Below the pieces are notes generated by a model, which was given only the letters and a program-made list of their open reading frames with translations, searched no databases and had not been told where the DNA came from. DNA of 64,000 nucleotides from an uncultured Burkholderiales bacterium (GTDB lineage: Bacteria; Pseudomonadota; Gammaproteobacteria; Burkholderiales; Burkholderiaceae_C): NCBI GenBank assembly GCA_937927685.1, contig CALBSC010000002.1, positions 38,894 to 102,893 of the forward strand, written 5' to 3'. This document shows positions 39,510-49,145 of the stretch, in pieces (the stretch's first letter is position 1; every line of letters starts with the position of its first letter). Made by a program: the position numbers and the translations under genes.

Positions 39510-40268
39510 TCAGCGAATGTCTTTCCAGAACGATGCGTTGAGGCGCCAGGCGATGATGGTGAACACCACCAGGAACATCAGCACCCACACGCCAATGCGC
39601 ACGCGGTCATTCTGGGCGGGCTCGCCCATCCACTGCAGGTAGGCCACCAGATCAGCCACCGCCTGGTCGTATTGCAACGGGCTCATGGTGCCGGGGCTGA
39701 CTTGTTGCCAGCCTTTGAAGACCTGCACATCGTGACCATGTTCGCTATGGGTTTCAAACACCGGGCGACGGTCGCCTTGCAGCTCCCACAACACGTGCGG
39801 CATGCCCACGTTGGGGAAGGCCAGGTTGTTCCAGCCGGTGGCCTTGGTCTCGTCGCGGTAGTAGGTGCGCAAGTAGGTGTAGAGGTAATCTGCACCCGTG
39901 CCCCCGTGACCCGCGCGTGAGCGGGCGATGACGGTGAGGTCCGGCGGGTTGGCACCGAACCAGTCCTTGGCCTGACGCGGATCGATGGCCGCCTTCATGG
40001 TCTCACCGACCTTCTCGGTGGTGAACAGCAGGTTGTCCTTGATCTGTTGCTCGGTGAGGCCGATGTCCTTCAGGCGGTTGAAGCGCATGAAAGCAGCCGA
40101 GTGGCAGTTCAGGCAGTAGTTGACGAACAGTTTGGCACCGTGTTGCAGGGCGCCCAGGTCGTTGGTCTTGTTGGGGGCCTTGTCCCAGGCAATGGTGTCA
40201 CCACCCGAGGCCTGGGCACCGGCCACCAGACCGAATGCCAGCATGAGGCTGAGAAGGAATTTTTTCAT
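39510..40268 (-). CDS. petC: Cytochrome c1 of the bc1 complex
   Basis: 252 residues. Signal peptide MKKFLLSLMLAFGLVAGAQASG, haem motif CLNCHSAAFMRF (Cys at about 54), the GTGADYLYTYLRTYYRDE region, MPHVLWELQGDRR, and the C-terminal anchor helix VRIGVWVLMFLVVFTIIAWRL-type segment. It receives electrons from the Rieske centre. Last gene of petABC. Confidence 0.96.
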   Translation of the reverse strand: MKKFLLSLMLAFGLVAGAQASGGDTIAWDKAPNKTNDLGALQHGAKLFVNYCLNCHSAAFMRFNRLKDIGLTEQQIKDNLLFTTEKVGETMKAAIDPRQAKDWFGANPPDLTVIARSRAGHGGTGADYLYTYLRTYYRDETKATGWNNLAFPNVGMPHVLWELQGDRRPVFETHSEHGHDVQVFKGWQQVSPGTMSPLQYDQAVADLVAYLQWMGEPAQNDRVRIGVWVLMFLVVFTIIAWRLNASFWKDIR

Positions 40269-40289
40269 GGTTGTCTTGCTCCGTCAGGC

Positions 40290-41690
40290 TCAGTGTGCGG
40301 CGAAAGTCACACGGTCGGGAACCGGCTTGGTCTGGCCCAGTCGGCTCCACCACGGCATCAGCAGGAAGAAGCCGAAATAGAACAGCGTGCCCACTTGCGA
40401 GACGCGCTCACCGATGGGGGACGGGGGCTGCACACCCAGGTAGGCCAGGATGACGAAGTTGATGACGAAGATGCCATACAGGTACTTGTGCCAGTCGGGA
40501 CGGTAGCGGATCGAGCGGACCGCGCAGTGGTCAAGCCAGGGCAGGAAGAACAGGATGATCACGGCGCCACCCATCACCACCACGCCCCAGAACTTGGCGT
40601 CGATCGAGAGCATGAGCGCCACCAGCACCACGGCACCACCGACCACGACGGCCTTGAGCAGGCCTGCCAGTTTGGCCTTGGTCACGCCCAGGAAGGCGCC
40701 CGCCAGCACACAGGCAATCAGGGCGTACATCATCTCGCTGGTGATGGCGCGCAGCATGGAGTAGAAGGGGGTGAAGTACCACACCGGCGCGATGTGCGCG
40801 GGGGTCTTGAGCGGATCGGCCGGGATGAAGTTGTTGTACTCCAGGAAGTAGCCGCCGAACTCGGGTGCGAAGAACACGATGGCAGAGAACACCATCAGGA
40901 ACACGCTCACTCCCATGATGTCATGCACCGAGTAGTAGGGGTGGAAAGGAATGCCATCCAGGGGTTTGCCGTTGGCATCCTTGTGGGCCTTGATCTCGAT
41001 GCCGTCGGGGTTGTTGGAACCCACTTCGTGCAGCGCGATGATGTGCGCCACCACCAGACCCAGCAGGACCAGCGGCACGGCAATGACGTGGAAGCTGAAG
41101 AAGCGGTTCAGGGTGGCGTCGCTCACCACGTAGTCGCCACGGATCAGCAGGGCCAGGTCAGGACCGACAAAGGGAATGGCGGCAAACAGGTTGACGATCA
41201 CCTGGGCACCCCAGTAGGACATCTGACCCCAGGGCAGCAGGTAGCCCATGAAGGCTTCGGCCATCAGACACAGGAAGATGGCGCAACCGAAGATCCAGAC
41301 CAGTTCGCGCGGCTTGCGGTAGGAACCGTAGATCAGGCCGCGGAACATGTGCATGTACACCACGATGAAGAACGCCGAAGCGCCGGTGGAGTGCATGTAG
41401 CGGATCAGCCAGCCCCAGGGCACATCACGCATGATGTATTCCACCGAAGCGAAGGCCAGCGTGGCTTCCGGCTTGTAGTGCATGACCAGGAAAATGCCGG
41501 TCACGATCTGGATCACCAGCACCAGCAGAGCCAGCGAGCCGAAGAAGTACCAGAAGTTGAAGTTCTTGGGCGCGTAGTACTCGGAGAGGTGCTCTTTGTA
41601 CAGCTTGCTGGCCGGGAAGCGGTTATCCACCCAGTTGAGCAGCTTTTCGCCAGCCGAGGCGTTGGGGGAGATTTCTTTGAATTCAGCCAT
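40290..41690 (-). CDS. petB: Cytochrome b of the bc1 complex
   Basis: 466 residues, full fusion form of cytochrome b (all helices in one protein). QN site GWLIRYMHSTGASAFF with the first haem His pair, LLPWGQMSYWGAQV, the second His pair later, FHPYYSVHDIMG and the quinol-site PxW-type PVWYFTPFYSM block, where PEWY is replaced by PVWY. About nine membrane helices. It oxidises quinol and moves protons. It follows petA by 17 bases. Confidence 0.96.
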   Translation of the reverse strand: MAEFKEISPNASAGEKLLNWVDNRFPASKLYKEHLSEYYAPKNFNFWYFFGSLALLVLVIQIVTGIFLVMHYKPEATLAFASVEYIMRDVPWGWLIRYMHSTGASAFFIVVYMHMFRGLIYGSYRKPRELVWIFGCAIFLCLMAEAFMGYLLPWGQMSYWGAQVIVNLFAAIPFVGPDLALLIRGDYVVSDATLNRFFSFHVIAVPLVLLGLVVAHIIALHEVGSNNPDGIEIKAHKDANGKPLDGIPFHPYYSVHDIMGVSVFLMVFSAIVFFAPEFGGYFLEYNNFIPADPLKTPAHIAPVWYFTPFYSMLRAITSEMMYALIACVLAGAFLGVTKAKLAGLLKAVVVGGAVVLVALMLSIDAKFWGVVVMGGAVIILFFLPWLDHCAVRSIRYRPDWHKYLYGIFVINFVILAYLGVQPPSPIGERVSQVGTLFYFGFFLLMPWWSRLGQTKPVPDRVTFAAH

Positions 41691-41707
41691 GGTTCGTCCT
41701 CGTCCGT

Positions 41708-42307
41708 TCAGGCTTTCTTGTCTTCACCGATGATCAATCGGGTGTCAGACAGATACATGTGCGGGGGCACCTCGAGGTTGTCGGGCGCCGGCTTGTTCTT
41801 GAACACGCGGCCGGCCATGTCGAAGGTCGAACCGTGGCAGGGACACAGGAAGCCACCTTGCCAGTCGTCAGGCAGCGAGGGCTGCGCGCCGGTCTGGAAC
41901 TTGTCGGACGGCGAGCATCCCAGGTGCGAGCAAATGCCCACGCCCACGAACACCTCGGGCTTGATCGAGCGGCCCTGGTTACGGGCGTACTCGGGCGTGA
42001 GGTCGCTGGGTTTGCGCTCGGACTTGGGGTCAGCCAGCTGGCCCTCGGTCTTTTTGAGCGACTCGAGCTGCTCGGGGGTGCGCTTGATGATCCACACCGG
42101 CTTGCCCCGCCATTCGACGGTCAGCTTTTCGCCGGGCTTGAGGGCGGAGATGTCCACCTCGACAGCGGCACCAGCAGCTTTGGCACGCTCGGAGGGTTGG
42201 AAGGTACTGACGAAGGGCACGGCAACGGCCACTCCGCCGGCGGCACCGGCACAGGTGGACGCGATGATCCACGTCCGTTTGCTGGTGTCTACTGCGTTAT
42301 CGCTCAT
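41708..42307 (-). CDS. petA: Ubiquinol-cytochrome c reductase Rieske iron-sulfur subunit
   Basis: 199 residues. N-terminal membrane/Tat-type segment (KRTWIIASTCAGAAGGVAVAVPFV); cluster motifs CSHLGC and CPCHGS hold the 2Fe-2S centre, about 20 residues apart. The N-terminus lacks a classical RRxFL; KRTW precedes the hydrophobic segment, which suits Tat-dependent insertion. TatABC is encoded 3 kb upstream. First gene of petABC, 55 bases after pdxA. Confidence 0.95.
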   Translation of the reverse strand: MSDNAVDTSKRTWIIASTCAGAAGGVAVAVPFVSTFQPSERAKAAGAAVEVDISALKPGEKLTVEWRGKPVWIIKRTPEQLESLKKTEGQLADPKSERKPSDLTPEYARNQGRSIKPEVFVGVGICSHLGCSPSDKFQTGAQPSLPDDWQGGFLCPCHGSTFDMAGRVFKNKPAPDNLEVPPHMYLSDTRLIIGEDKKA

Positions 42308-42362
42308 GGAATTCCTCAGAGAAACGACATTTCAGGGTCAACCCGAGATTGTAGCGGAGGTG

Positions 42363-43451
42363 TCAAGGGCTGCTTGGCGTGAAACTGACAACGCCTGACA
42401 GGGTCCGGGCCATTCGTACCGCCTGGATCAGGCTGGTGGGGTCGGCCCGCCCCGTGCCAGCCAGGTCAAAGGCCGTGCCGTGGTCGGGGCTGGTGCGCAC
42501 CAGGGGCAGCCCCAGGGTGACGTTGACGCCCTGTTCCACGCCCAGGTACTTGACCGGAATCAAGCCCTGGTCGTGGTACATGGCCACCACGGCATCGAAC
42601 TCGCCGGGGTGTCCGGGTGACCGGCGGGCACGCATGAACACGGTGTCGGGCGGATACGGGCCGCTGGCCAGCAGGCCGCGGGCTCGCGCCACCTCGACCG
42701 CTGGCGCAATGATGTCCAGTTCCTCGCGCCCCATCAGACCGCCTTCGCCAGCGTGCGGGTTCAGGCCCGCCACGGCAATGCGCGGCGCACGGCCCAGCAC
42801 CCGGCTCAGGCTGTCATGGGTGATTTGCAAGGTTTGCAGCACCTGTTCGTGAGTGACCGCTTCGATGGCGTCCCGCAAGGATACGTGGATACTCACCAGC
42901 ACTGTGCGCAATTCGTCGTTGGCCAGCATCATGCGTACCGGCACTTCAGCGAGGGGGCAACCCAGGTGGGCGGCGGCCTCAGCCTGCAGCAACTCGGTGT
43001 GGCCGGGATAGGGCACCCCCGCAGCGGCCAGGGCCTGCTTGTGCACCGGGGCCGTGACCAAGCCCGCCACTTCCCCGCGCAGTGCGGCGCGGGCCGCCCA
43101 GATGACGGCATCTGCGGCCGAGCGACCCCCGGCGGCGGTGATCTGGCCCGGGGCCACGCAGCCCGCACCGCTCGCCCCCACCTGCCACACCGGCATCACG
43201 CCCGGGTCACAGTCCCGGGCTTGCGCCAGGGACGTCACCGCCTGGACCCGCCAGGAGGCGGCCCCGCGGCCGGCCGGCTGGTCAGCCACCCAGGCCTGCG
43301 CACGTTCCACCACCGCCACATCACCCACCACGAGGCAACCTCGCATCCATTGCGGTTCACGTGCAAAGGCCTGCCAGATGATTTCGGGGCCAATGCCGGC
43401 GGGCTCGCCCTGGGTGAGGGCCAGCAGGGGAAACGCAGGGGTGTCCGACAT
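42363..43451 (-). CDS. pdxA: 4-hydroxythreonine-4-phosphate dehydrogenase
   Basis: 362 residues, about 30 more than usual. PALTQGEPAGIGPEI-like start, GLVTAPVHKQAL (substrate loop), YPGHTELL with a metal His, GLNPHAGEGGLMG, MYHDQGLIPVKYLG and VRTSPDHGTAFDLAG are diagnostic. It acts in vitamin B6 synthesis (DXP-dependent route), using NAD(P) and a divalent metal. It lies 14 bases after the Nif3-like gene. PdxA2-type paralogues exist, but their operons differ. Confidence 0.9.
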   Translation of the reverse strand: MSDTPAFPLLALTQGEPAGIGPEIIWQAFAREPQWMRGCLVVGDVAVVERAQAWVADQPAGRGAASWRVQAVTSLAQARDCDPGVMPVWQVGASGAGCVAPGQITAAGGRSAADAVIWAARAALRGEVAGLVTAPVHKQALAAAGVPYPGHTELLQAEAAAHLGCPLAEVPVRMMLANDELRTVLVSIHVSLRDAIEAVTHEQVLQTLQITHDSLSRVLGRAPRIAVAGLNPHAGEGGLMGREELDIIAPAVEVARARGLLASGPYPPDTVFMRARRSPGHPGEFDAVVAMYHDQGLIPVKYLGVEQGVNVTLGLPLVRTSPDHGTAFDLAGTGRADPTSLIQAVRMARTLSGVVSFTPSSP

Positions 43452-43465
43452 CGACCGCCGTCGCC

Positions 43466-44236
43466 TCAGGCCGGGTTGTCGATATCGACGAACTCGTGCC
43501 GCAGCCCGAATTCGGCCGCGAGGTGCGCACCCACGGCCGCCGCCCCTCCCCGCTCGGTGGCGTGGTGGCCGCAGGCCAGGAAGGCCACGCCCGTCTCACG
43601 GGCCAGGTGAGCCTGGGGTTCGGAGATTTCTCCGGTGATGAAGGCATCGGCGCCTGCGGCAATGGCCGCCTCGAAATAGCTTTGCGCACCGCCCGAGCAC
43701 CAGGCGATGCGGCGCAGTTCGCGCCCTGGGGCACCCGCCACGACGACTGGCGAACGGCCCAGCGCCTGGGTGACACGCCGGGCCAGCGCCGGCGCATCGG
43801 TGAGCGGTTCGACGCCGCCGCCAATCAGGCCCAGCGACTGCTCGCCAAACGTGCCGTCAGCGGTCAGCCCCAGGCGCTGCCCCAGTTGGGCGTTGTTGCC
43901 CAGGGTGGCGTGCGCATCCAGCGGCAGGTGATAGGCAATCAGGTTGATGTCATGGGCCAGCAAACGGGCCAGTCGCTGCCGCATCCAGCCGGTCACCATG
44001 CCGTCCTGTCCGCGCCAGAACAACCCGTGGTGAACGAACAGGGCGTCGGCGTTGAGCTCGATGGCGCGTTCGATCAGGGCCAGGCTGGCGGTCACGCCGC
44101 TCACCAGGGTGCGGATCTCGACCCGCCCCTCCACCTGCAAGCCATTGGGGCCGTAGTCACGAAAACGCTCCGGTTGCAGCAAGGTGTGGCAGGTGTCGAT
44201 CAGGGCTTGGCGGGTGACCATGGGTCGATCTTTCAT
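43466..44236 (-). CDS. Nif3-like dinuclear metal centre hexameric protein (YbgI/DUF34)
   Basis: 256 residues. Start MKDRPMVTRQALIDTCHTLL; metal-binding DALFVHHGLFWRG and the C-terminal FLACGHHATERGG motif. NIF3/DUF34 proteins are cytosolic hexamers with two metal ions, of uncertain function; GTP cyclohydrolase-like and cell-wall roles have been suggested. ATG 44236 overlaps the protease stop by ATGA, so this start is preferred to ATG 44221. It follows a DegS-like protease in the same operon. Confidence 0.88.
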   Translation of the reverse strand: MKDRPMVTRQALIDTCHTLLQPERFRDYGPNGLQVEGRVEIRTLVSGVTASLALIERAIELNADALFVHHGLFWRGQDGMVTGWMRQRLARLLAHDINLIAYHLPLDAHATLGNNAQLGQRLGLTADGTFGEQSLGLIGGGVEPLTDAPALARRVTQALGRSPVVVAGAPGRELRRIAWCSGGAQSYFEAAIAAGADAFITGEISEPQAHLARETGVAFLACGHHATERGGAAAVGAHLAAEFGLRHEFVDIDNPA

Positions 44237-45369
44237 CGCGGCGCAGCGCTCGGCTTGGGCCGCTGCACCGGGGTGATGGACAGGGTGAGCCTGTCCTGGC
44301 GGCGCAACACCACCACCGAAGCGCGCTGACCGGGTTTGAGGGCAGCCACGCGGCTGAGGAGCTGGTCAACAGAGTTCACCGGTTGATCGCCCACCTGCAG
44401 CAGCAAGTCCCCCGGACGGATGCCAGCGCTGAAGGCGGGGCCGCCTTGCAACACGCCGGTGATCACCACCCCCTGCGTGGCAGGCAGCCCGAAGGTCTCC
44501 GCCAGCTCGGGGCTGAGCGGGTTGGGCTCCACCCCGATCCAGCCCCGCGTGACCTGTCCATCGCGCACCAGGCTGTCGAGCACCTGGCGTGCCGTGGACA
44601 CCGGAATGGCAAACCCGATGCCCAGATTGCCCCCCGAGCGCGAATAGATGGCCGTGTTGATGCCCTGCAGATGGCCCTGCACGTCCACCAGCGCGCCGCC
44701 GGAATTGCCCGGGTTGATGGCGGCGTCTGTCTGAATGAAGTTTTCGAAGGTGTTGATGCCCAGCTGGCTGCGCCCCAAGGCAGACACGATGCCACTGGTC
44801 ACTGTTTTGCCCACGCCAAAGGGATTGCCGATGGCCAGTACCTGGTCACCCACCTGGATGTTTTCGGGCGCCGCCCACACGATCACCGGCAAGCGATCGA
44901 GTTGTATTTTCAGCACGGCCAGGTCGGTTTCCGGGTCAGCCCCGATCAGCCTGGCGCGCGCACGACGGCTGTCGTCCAGCACCACCTCGATTTCGTCGGC
45001 CCCTTCAATGACGTGGTTGTTGGTGAGGATGTAGCCCTCGGGGCTGACGATCACGCCGCTACCCAGTCCGGCTTGCGGGCCCTCTTCACCATCGCCAAAG
45101 AAAAAACGGAACCAGGGGTCTTTTTGGTGGGGATGGCGCTCAGGCAAGCGCGAGGTGTTGATGCTCACCACCGCGGGCGCGGCCACGCGGGCGGCGGGAC
45201 TCAGGCTGCCAGCGGCCACCGAACCCGGGGGAAGTGGCGGCGCTTCCAGCAGGCTCAGGGAGGCGCGCGGCGATTGTTGCAACCACTCGGGCTTGAGCGT
45301 GACCACGACAAACCAGATCGCCACTAGCACTGTGACCACCTGAGCGAACAGGAGCCACAGCCGTTTCAT
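44233..45369 (-). CDS. Membrane-anchored HtrA-type serine protease, single PDZ (DegS/AlgW-like)
   Basis: 378 residues. N-terminal helix LWLLFAQVVTVLVAIWFVVV anchors it to the inner membrane with the catalytic part in the periplasm. Triad: His in ILTNNHVIEGA, Asp in DPETDLAVLK, Ser in NPGNSGGALV. One PDZ domain follows (about 280-365), with GVVITGVLQGGPAFSAGIRPGD. One PDZ and the anchor point to DegS/AlgW rather than DegP. Such proteases sense outer-membrane stress and cut anti-sigma factors. It overlaps tatC by ATGA. No rseA/rpoE genes are in the window. Confidence 0.9.
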   Translation of the reverse strand: MKRLWLLFAQVVTVLVAIWFVVVTLKPEWLQQSPRASLSLLEAPPLPPGSVAAGSLSPAARVAAPAVVSINTSRLPERHPHQKDPWFRFFFGDGEEGPQAGLGSGVIVSPEGYILTNNHVIEGADEIEVVLDDSRRARARLIGADPETDLAVLKIQLDRLPVIVWAAPENIQVGDQVLAIGNPFGVGKTVTSGIVSALGRSQLGINTFENFIQTDAAINPGNSGGALVDVQGHLQGINTAIYSRSGGNLGIGFAIPVSTARQVLDSLVRDGQVTRGWIGVEPNPLSPELAETFGLPATQGVVITGVLQGGPAFSAGIRPGDLLLQVGDQPVNSVDQLLSRVAALKPGQRASVVVLRRQDRLTLSITPVQRPKPSAAPR

Positions 45370-46280
45370 GGTTGTCCCTGAGAGGAGGACGCAGAAGTGG
45401 ACGCGGAGGACGACGGCACAGAACCCGCCGACGGGTCGGTCTGATCGGACGCAGAAGCAGACGCGACGGAGGACGAAGCCGGGTCGCTGGCACTCGTCTC
45501 CTGCTCAGGCTCTGCCGGTGCCTGCGTGTGGCGGATGAAGACCTGCGCTGCCCAGATGCCCAGTTCGTAAAGCAGGCACATGGGAATGGCCAGGGCCAGT
45601 TGCGACACCACATCGGGAGGGGTCACCACCGCCGCGATGATGAAGGCCAGCACCACGAAATAGGAACGAAAACTCTTGAGCTTGTCGATCGACACCATGC
45701 CCAGGCGGGCCAGCACCACCACCACGATGGGCACCTCGAAAGCCAGCCCGAAAGCCAGGAACATGCTGAGCACAAAGCTCAGATAGGCCTCAATGTCCGG
45801 TGCCGCCGTGATGCTCTTGGGTGCAAAACTCTGGATGAACTGAAAGACCTGGCCAAACACGAAGAAATAACAGAACGCCACGCCAACGAAAAACAGCACC
45901 GTGCTGGAGATCACCAGGGGGAAGACCAGTTTTTTCTCATGGGCATACAGCCCTGGTGCCACAAAGGCCCAGACCTGGTACAGGACCACGGGCAAGGCCA
46001 TCAGGAAGGCCGACATCAGGAGAATCTTCAGCGGCACCATGAAGGGCGAGATGACCGAGGTGGCAATCAGCGTGGCTCCCACAGGGAGATGCGCCACCAG
46101 GGGCGCCGCCAGCAAGTCGTACAGCGGCCCGGGGCCCGGGTAAACGGCCAGCCCGGCGCCCGCCACGGCAATCGCGATGAAGGCTTTGACCAGCCGGTCG
46201 CGCAGCTCGATCAGGTGCTGCACGAAGGGTTGTTCGGTGCCGGCGAGTTCGTCTTCCGGGTTGGGTTTGGATTCGGACAT
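45366..46280 (-). CDS. tatC: Twin-arginine translocase subunit TatC
   Basis: 304 residues: six-helix core (about 20-245) with the conserved FVQHLIELRDRL start and ALPVVLYQVWAFVAPGLYAHEKK loop, followed by a 50-residue Ser/Ala/Glu/Asp-rich tail of low complexity. TatC recognises the twin-arginine signal. It follows tatB by 6 bases. The tail is longer than in E. coli TatC, about 258 residues. Confidence 0.95.
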   Translation of the reverse strand: MSESKPNPEDELAGTEQPFVQHLIELRDRLVKAFIAIAVAGAGLAVYPGPGPLYDLLAAPLVAHLPVGATLIATSVISPFMVPLKILLMSAFLMALPVVLYQVWAFVAPGLYAHEKKLVFPLVISSTVLFFVGVAFCYFFVFGQVFQFIQSFAPKSITAAPDIEAYLSFVLSMFLAFGLAFEVPIVVVVLARLGMVSIDKLKSFRSYFVVLAFIIAAVVTPPDVVSQLALAIPMCLLYELGIWAAQVFIRHTQAPAEPEQETSASDPASSSVASASASDQTDPSAGSVPSSSASTSASSSQGQP

Positions 46281-46286
46281 GGTGAC

Positions 46287-46763
46287 TCAGGGCTGACCGC
46301 TGCCCGAACTGGCGCGCGGACGGAAACGCGCCACGCGGGCGGCGCCCGAGAGCGCACGGGTGCGTACGCCGTGGCGAGCCTTGTACCAGCCGGGAGTGGC
46401 TCCGCGCTTGAGGCGCCACTTCTTGCCGGGGTTTTTGTATTCGGGAACCGGTGTGGTCAAGGGCTCGTAGGAGGACTCCAGCCCTGCGGTGGTGGCTGCC
46501 CAATCTTTTTCGAAGTCGGTGGCCGCCGTCTGCACCGAATGCTCAACGTCACGGGCCGCCGACTCGACGTTGTCCTTCATCTTGCGCAGTTCTTCCAGAT
46601 CGATCGAGCGGTTCACCTCGGCCTTGACGTCGGCGACATAGCGTTGCGCCTTGCCCAGCAAAGCGCCCACCGTGCGGGCCACGCGCGGCAGTTTCTCGGG
46701 GCCAATGACGATGAGCGCCACCACGCCGATAAGCGCCATCTTGGAAATGCCGAGGTCGATCAT
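46287..46763 (-). CDS. tatB: Twin-arginine translocase subunit TatB
   Basis: 158 residues. N-terminal helix MIDLGISKMALIGVVALIVIGPEKLP with the conserved Glu and GPEKLP hinge, an amphipathic helix (VARTVGALLGKAQ), then a charged C-terminal tail. Forms the receptor complex with TatC. 45 bases follow tatA. Confidence 0.93.
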   Translation of the reverse strand: MIDLGISKMALIGVVALIVIGPEKLPRVARTVGALLGKAQRYVADVKAEVNRSIDLEELRKMKDNVESAARDVEHSVQTAATDFEKDWAATTAGLESSYEPLTTPVPEYKNPGKKWRLKRGATPGWYKARHGVRTRALSGAARVARFRPRASSGSGQP

Positions 46764-46808
46764 GTGCTCTGCCGCGTCAGGCCATCACAGCCACAGCGGC
46801 GCGTGTAT

Positions 46809-47057
46809 TCAGGGCTTGGTCCGGGCCTCGACGTCGATGGTGTTGCCATCGGTCTTGGCAGCACTGGCCACTTGCTGGGTGGCGGCCGGTGTAGCGGGCT
46901 TGTCCTCGGCCGGGGTCGAACCCTCTTTCATGCCGTCCTTGAAGCCCTTGACGGCGCCGCCCAGGTCCGAGCCAATGTTCTTGAGCTTTTTGGTGCCAAA
47001 CACCAGCACGATGATCAACAGCACAATCAGCCAGTGCCAGATCGAAAAGGAACCCAT
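46809..47057 (-). CDS. tatA: Twin-arginine translocase subunit TatA
   Basis: 82 residues: MGSFSIWHWLIVLLIIVLVFGTKKL membrane helix and hinge, then KNIGSDLGGAVKGFKDGMKE amphipathic helix and a polar tail. Forms the translocation pore. A GAGGAG Shine-Dalgarno is present. A minus-strand TACAAT at 47090-47085 could be a -10 box for tatABC, without a clear -35. Confidence 0.94.
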   Translation of the reverse strand: MGSFSIWHWLIVLLIIVLVFGTKKLKNIGSDLGGAVKGFKDGMKEGSTPAEDKPATPAATQQVASAAKTDGNTIDVEARTKP

Positions 47058-47130
47058 GACATCACTCCTCTAAGTCGAAGGAGCATTGTAGTGTCCGCGC
47101 ATCACCACTGAGTGCGCTGGGGCATGGAAA

Positions 47131-47490
47131 TCAGCCCCGCAACCAGGGTCGGGGCCCACCCATGACGTGGAAATGCAGGTGATGCACCTCCTGGCCACCC
47201 TCTTTGCCTGTGTTGGTCACCAGCCGGAAACCCCCTTCGGGGTAGGCCCGGGCGCCCTCTTGCAGGGCCAACTGGGGGGCCAAGGTCATGATGCGGCCCA
47301 TCAGCGATTGGTGCTGGGGCTCCAGATGGGCCAGCGACACAATGTGAAGCTTGGGAATGATCAGGAAATGCACCGGCGCCCACGGGTTGATGTCGTGAAA
47401 GGCGTACACCTCGTCATCCTCAAACACCTTGCGCGAAGGAATCGCGCCGGCCACGATCTTGCAGAAGATGCAGTTAGGGTCCTGGCTCAT
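47131..47490 (-). CDS. hinT: HIT-family nucleotide hydrolase (HinT-like)
   Basis: 119 residues. CIFCKIVAGAIPSRKVFEDD start, DINPWAPVHFLIIPKLH, and the histidine triad HLHFHVMGG (HxHxH). Purine nucleoside phosphoramidase activity is typical. It lies 4 bases after hisE at the end of the histidine run, a common order in Burkholderiales. Confidence 0.93.
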   Translation of the reverse strand: MSQDPNCIFCKIVAGAIPSRKVFEDDEVYAFHDINPWAPVHFLIIPKLHIVSLAHLEPQHQSLMGRIMTLAPQLALQEGARAYPEGGFRLVTNTGKEGGQEVHHLHFHVMGGPRPWLRG

Positions 47491-47494
47491 GGGG

Positions 47495-47863
47495 TCACTC
47501 TCCGCTGGCTTCGCGCGCCTGGGCTTTGCGCAGCGCTTTTTCTTCCAGCCCGCTCAAGCCTTCACGACGCGCCAGTTCGTTCACCACATCGGCGGGCGTG
47601 AGGCCATAGTGGGCCAGGGCAATCATGCTGTGGAACCACAGGTCGGCCACTTCGTACACCAGCTTGGCGGGGTCACCGCCGTGGTCCACGTCCTTGGCAG
47701 CCATCACCGTTTCGGTGGCTTCCTCGCCGATCTTCTTCAAAAAGGCGTCGGGCCCCTTGTGCAGCAGGCGGGCCACGTAGCTTTTCTCAGGGTCGCCGCC
47801 ATTGGCGGGCTTGCGGCTTTCCACCACGGCGGCCAAGCGATCAAGGATGTCCTGGTTGGGCAT
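47495..47863 (-). CDS. hisE: Phosphoribosyl-ATP pyrophosphatase
   Basis: 122 residues. MazG-like all-helical fold: DILDRLAAVVESRK, SYVARLLHKGPDAFLKKIGEEATE, VYEVADLWFHSMIALAHYGL. Second step of histidine synthesis. ATG 47863 is used; GTG 47872 overlaps the hisI stop as GTGA and could be an alternative coupled start adding three residues. Confidence 0.95.
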   Translation of the reverse strand: MPNQDILDRLAAVVESRKPANGGDPEKSYVARLLHKGPDAFLKKIGEEATETVMAAKDVDHGGDPAKLVYEVADLWFHSMIALAHYGLTPADVVNELARREGLSGLEEKALRKAQAREASGE

Positions 47864-47868
47864 GGGTT

Positions 47869-48285
47869 TCACTTGTAAATCGATTCAGGGTCTTTGAGAA
47901 CCGGGTCGACCGCCAGCCACTGATCGGCGTCCAGGCGCTGGTAAAAACAGCTGTGGCGACCGGTGTGGCAGGCAATGCCGGGTTCGTGGCCTGTTTGGGT
48001 GACCTTCAGCAACACCACGTCATTGTCGCAGTCCAGTCGGATGTCGTGCACCTGCTGAACATGGCCGGACTCCTCGCCCTTGAACCAGAGCTTGCCGCGG
48101 GAGCGGCTGAAGTACACCGCCCGCTTGAGCTCGGCCGTCTTGAGCAGGGCCTCGCGGTTCATCCAGGCAAACATCAGCACGTCGCCCGTGGCGGCCTCCT
48201 GGGCAATCACAGGCACCAGCCCCTGCGCATCCCAACGGACAGCGTCGAGCCAATTGGCAGCAGGGGGGGACAGTTGGGCATTCAT
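47869..48285 (-). CDS. hisI: Phosphoribosyl-AMP cyclohydrolase
   Basis: 138 residues. VPVIAQEAATGDVLMFAWMN, the SRGKLWFKGEESGH block, DCDNDVVLLKVTQTG and the metal-binding GIACHTGRHSCFY motif. Third step of the pathway; monofunctional, with HisE separate. Lies 57 bases after hisF. Confidence 0.95.
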   Translation of the reverse strand: MNAQLSPPAANWLDAVRWDAQGLVPVIAQEAATGDVLMFAWMNREALLKTAELKRAVYFSRSRGKLWFKGEESGHVQQVHDIRLDCDNDVVLLKVTQTGHEPGIACHTGRHSCFYQRLDADQWLAVDPVLKDPESIYK

Positions 48286-48341
48286 GCAGGGATTGTGCTT
48301 GAAATCAGCGGCTGGGCGGGCAAGGCCCAGGGCAGGGCGGG

Positions 48342-49142
<801 letters not shown>

Positions 49143-49145
49143 GGG

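Noticed and set aside
42308..42362. TTGACA and TACAAT hexamers before petA as a promoter
   Set aside because: Both are present on the minus strand but only 7 bases apart, so they cannot form one sigma-70 promoter.
40047..42398. Long open frame (783 codons) on the plus strand over petABC
   Set aside because: It is antisense to three intact bc1 genes; His/Gly/Gln-rich composition is typical of the shadow frame of GC-rich coding DNA.
45372..47111. Long plus-strand open frame (579 codons) over tatABC
   Set aside because: Antisense shadow of tatC, tatB and tatA; no start signal or recognised domain.
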